Assembly: GCF_902833145.1 (NCBI RefSeq) | Contig: NZ_CADFEN010000002.1 | Coordinates: 372,001 to 436,000, forward strand | Direction of reading: 5' to 3' | DNA length: 64,000 nucleotides | Origin: Burkholderia sp. BCC0506 | GTDB lineage: Bacteria > Pseudomonadota > Gammaproteobacteria > Burkholderiales > Burkholderiaceae | In this document: in pieces, positions 61,801-64,000 of the stretch | Layout: each line of letters starts with the position of its first letter | Numbering within the stretch: position 1 is the stretch's first letter | Notes under the pieces: generated by a model | What the model was told of the DNA's origin: nothing | The model's input: the letters and a program-made list of their open reading frames with translations, nothing else | Database searches by the model: none | Position numbers and translations under genes: made by a program

Positions 61801-62520
61801 ATGTCATCCCGCACTTATCTCGTCACCGGCGCGTCGCGCGGCATCGGCCTCGCGATCAGCACCACGCTTGCCCGACGCGGCCATCGCGTCGTCGGTCTCG
61901 CGCGAAATGCGCAAGGCATCGACTTTCCCGGCGAATTGCTCGCGTGCGATCTCGCCGATCTCGACCAGATCGCCGCGACGCTCGCGCGGATCGGCGAACG
62001 TCACGCCGTCGACGGCATCGTCAACAACGCGGGCATCGCGCTGCCGCAACCGCTCGGCAAGATCGATTTCCGGTCGCTGCAGGCCGTGTTCGACCTCAAC
62101 GTGCGAGCCGCGATCCAGGTCACGCAGCACTTCGCCGATGCGATGAAGGCGCGCGGCTACGGGCGCATCGTCAACATCTGCAGCCGCGCGATCTTCGGCA
62201 GCCTCGATCGCACCGCGTATTCCGCCGCGAAGAGTGCGCTGGTCGGCTGCACGCGCACGTGGGCGCTCGAACTCGCCGAATACGGCGTGACCGTCAATGC
62301 GGTGGCGCCGGGCCCGATCGAGACGGAACTGTTCCGCCAGACGCGGCCGGTCGGCAGCGAAGCCGAGCGCAAGGTGCTCGCTACGATTCCCGCGCGCCGG
62401 CTCGGCACGGCCGACGACGTCGCGGCCGCGACCGCGTTCTTCCTGTCCGACGAAGCCGGGTTCGTCACCGGGCAGGTGCTGTCGGTGGACGGCGGCGGCA
62501 GCCTCGGCGGGCGAAGCTGA
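61801..62520 (+). CDS. SDR family oxidoreductase
   Basis: A 239-residue classical short-chain dehydrogenase. The cofactor loop is TGASRGIGLAI, followed by NNAGIA, the catalytic Ser in VNICSRA and the complete YSAAK active site, and the end VTGQVLSVDGGGS. NADP or NAD preference is not clear; the Arg after the second strand (LARNAQG) fits NADP. It is of the FabG-like type but stands alone. ATG 61801 lies 11 nt after the purine-rich AAGGGC. Confidence 0.92.
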   Translation: MSSRTYLVTGASRGIGLAISTTLARRGHRVVGLARNAQGIDFPGELLACDLADLDQIAATLARIGERHAVDGIVNNAGIALPQPLGKIDFRSLQAVFDLNVRAAIQVTQHFADAMKARGYGRIVNICSRAIFGSLDRTAYSAAKSALVGCTRTWALELAEYGVTVNAVAPGPIETELFRQTRPVGSEAERKVLATIPARRLGTADDVAAATAFFLSDEAGFVTGQVLSVDGGGSLGGRS

Positions 62521-62656
62521 TGCATCGCGGCGCGGTGCGTGGCGGACGGCGCGCACCGCATATTCCCCCACCCCGTTAGCATGTGACGAATCCGACTTTG
62601 GGCGCTGCGCGCGCGACGCTAAGATCGCCGATCCCGTAGATCGAGCGTCAACAATA

Positions 62657-64000
62657 ATGGAAAAGTCCGCTTCGCCGTTGCATGCCTTTCGTTTCCGTGT
62701 CGTCTGCGCCGCGATTGCCGGTGCGGTGTCGCTCGCGTCGTGCGGCGGCGTCGACAGCGATCCGCCGCCCCAGGCCAGCGCGACGCCCTCGGTCAAGCGC
62801 CCGAACATCCTGTACATCATGGCCGACGATCTCGGCTATTCCGACATCCATGCGTTCGGCGGCGAGATCAACACGCCGAACCTCGACGCGCTCGTCGCAT
62901 CGGGCCGCATCCTGTCGAACCACCACACGGGCACCGTCTGCGCGATCACGCGCGCGATGCTGGTGTCCGGCACCGATCATCATCTGGTCGGCGAAGGCAC
63001 GATGGGCGTGCCGACCGACGAACGGCGCGGGCTGCCCGGCTACGAGGGTTACCTGAACGATCGCGCGCTGTCGTTCGCGCAACTGCTGAAGGACGCCGGT
63101 TATCACACGTATATCGCCGGCAAGTGGCACATCGGCTCGGGGATCGTCGGCAGCGCGACGGGCAGCGGGCAGACGCCCGATCAGTGGGGCTTCGAGCGCA
63201 GCTACGTGCTGCTCGGCGGCGCGGCGACGAACCACTTCGCGCACGAGCCGGCCGGCTCGTCGAACTACACGGAAGACGGCCGCTACGTGCAGCCGGGCCA
63301 GCCCGGGCAGCCGGGCGGTGCGGGCGGCAGCCCCGCGGTGTTCTATTCGACCGATTTCTATACGCAGAAGCTGATCTCGTACATCGATGCGAACAAGCAG
63401 GACGGCAAGCCGTTCTTCGCATACGCGGCGTACACGTCGCCGCACTGGCCGCTGCAGGTGCCGGACCCATGGCTGCACAAATACGCGGGCGTGTACGACG
63501 CCGGCTATGACGCGATCCGCAATGCGCGCATCGCGCGGCAGAAGGCGCTCGGCCTGATTCCCGCCGACTTCAAGCCGTTCGACGGTCTGCCGGAAACGAC
63601 GTCGGCATCGCCCGCGACGGCCAACAACGGTACCGCCGACGCGAAGTACATCAGCGCGGTGCATTCGGCCGCGGACGGCTACAGCGACTACGGCCCCGGC
63701 AAGGTCGACAAGCTGTGGGCCAGCCTGAGCCCGGCCGAGCGCAAGGCCCAGGCGCGCTACATGGAGATCTACGCGGGGATGGTCGAGAACCTCGACTACA
63801 ACATCGGACGCCTGATCCAGCACCTGAAGGACATCGGCGAATACGACAACACGTTCATCATGTTCCAGTCGGACAACGGCGCGGAAGGCTGGCCGATCGA
63901 TTCCGGCGCCGACCCGACCGCGACCGACACCGCGAATGCACAGGAGCCGACCTATTCGGCGCTCGGCACCGACAACGGCAAGCAGAATGCGCAGCGCCTG
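62657..64000 (+). CDS. Arylsulfatase, lipoprotein type (partial, 3' end missing)
   Basis: A type I sulfatase of the alkaline phosphatase superfamily; at least 448 residues are present and the gene runs off the window. It has a lipoprotein signal with the lipobox LASC (Cys about 29). The catalytic domain begins RPNILYIMADDLGYSD, with the metal-binding Asp pair. The residue converted to formylglycine should be Cys in TVCAITRAMLVSG. The canonical motif is C-x-[P/A/S]-x-R, but here position 3 is Ile. Later motifs are normal: YIAGKWHIG, AYTSPHWPLQVP and IMFQSDNGAEGWP. It would release sulfate from an aryl or alkyl ester in the periplasm. Downstream maturase not seen. Confidence 0.88.
   Translation, partial: MEKSASPLHAFRFRVVCAAIAGAVSLASCGGVDSDPPPQASATPSVKRPNILYIMADDLGYSDIHAFGGEINTPNLDALVASGRILSNHHTGTVCAITRAMLVSGTDHHLVGEGTMGVPTDERRGLPGYEGYLNDRALSFAQLLKDAGYHTYIAGKWHIGSGIVGSATGSGQTPDQWGFERSYVLLGGAATNHFAHEPAGSSNYTEDGRYVQPGQPGQPGGAGGSPAVFYSTDFYTQKLISYIDANKQDGKPFFAYAAYTSPHWPLQVPDPWLHKYAGVYDAGYDAIRNARIARQKALGLIPADFKPFDGLPETTSASPATANNGTADAKYISAVHSAADGYSDYGPGKVDKLWASLSPAERKAQARYMEIYAGMVENLDYNIGRLIQHLKDIGEYDNTFIMFQSDNGAEGWPIDSGADPTATDTANAQEPTYSALGTDNGKQNAQRL

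Overview
The window is GC-rich (roughly two thirds G+C outside a few AT-richer islands) and looks like a Burkholderia genome, most likely the B. cepacia complex. The evidence is a Burkholderia-type bcpA contact-dependent inhibition (CDI) locus with the NVQLYN junction motif, a DUF4148 protein, a second groESL copy under a CIRCE element, and many LysR regulators. The mix of accessory metabolism suggests a secondary replicon, but that is inference. No tRNA, rRNA, CRISPR array or intact insertion sequence was seen.

Layout. 1-6.4 kb: the tail of an unknown gene, a LysR regulator, an NADP-malic enzyme with a phosphotransacetylase domain, two GNAT acetyltransferases, an SRPBCC protein, and a scar where a LysR gene and a divergent FAD oxidoreductase have both lost their 5' ends. 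6.5-16.9 kb: an aminotransferase with a small partner, a PNPOx-like flavoprotein, a LysR/SDR divergent pair, an exported epoxide hydrolase, a Tat-type hydrolase coupled to a cytochrome P460, a DUF4148 protein, another hydrolase and an amidase. 17.4-31.4 kb: a CDI locus with a 3127-residue BcpA, a DUF596-like immunity protein, an array of displaced toxin tails and orphan immunity genes containing a 0.5-kb duplication, then the transporter BcpB and a small membrane protein. 31.7-36.5 kb: a sulfur-metabolism family 2A encapsulin operon (rhodanese, serine acetyltransferase, XRE regulator, shell, and cysteine desulfurase cargo with a long disordered N-terminus). 36.5-41 kb: a degenerate ArgB-like protein with a PTS IIA protein, a small membrane protein, and groESL.

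41-58 kb is the most striking part. It holds an organosulfur-type cluster: a lipase-like esterase, a class II aldolase-like protein, an SfnR-like sigma-54 activator, an ABC importer without an ATPase gene, an SsuD/SfnG-type flavin monooxygenase, TonB-ExbB-ExbD, an MFS exporter or importer, a TonB-dependent receptor, and three paralogues of the DszB sulfinate desulfinase. Two paralogues keep the full Cys-His-Arg catalytic set, and none has a signal peptide, so 'substrate-binding protein' would be a misleading name. Five sigma-54 promoters (GG-N10-GC) and four copies of a TGTTGC-N4-GCAACA palindrome, found by reading the intergenic regions, tie the cluster into one regulon. The proposed pathway is outer-membrane uptake by the receptor, inner-membrane uptake, flavin-dependent oxygenation, then C-S cleavage of a sulfinate. 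The substrate is unknown.

58-64 kb: a quinone-oxidoreductase-type dehydrogenase, LysR, an MFS permease, an SDR, and the start of a lipoprotein arylsulfatase with an unusual active-site motif that runs off the window.
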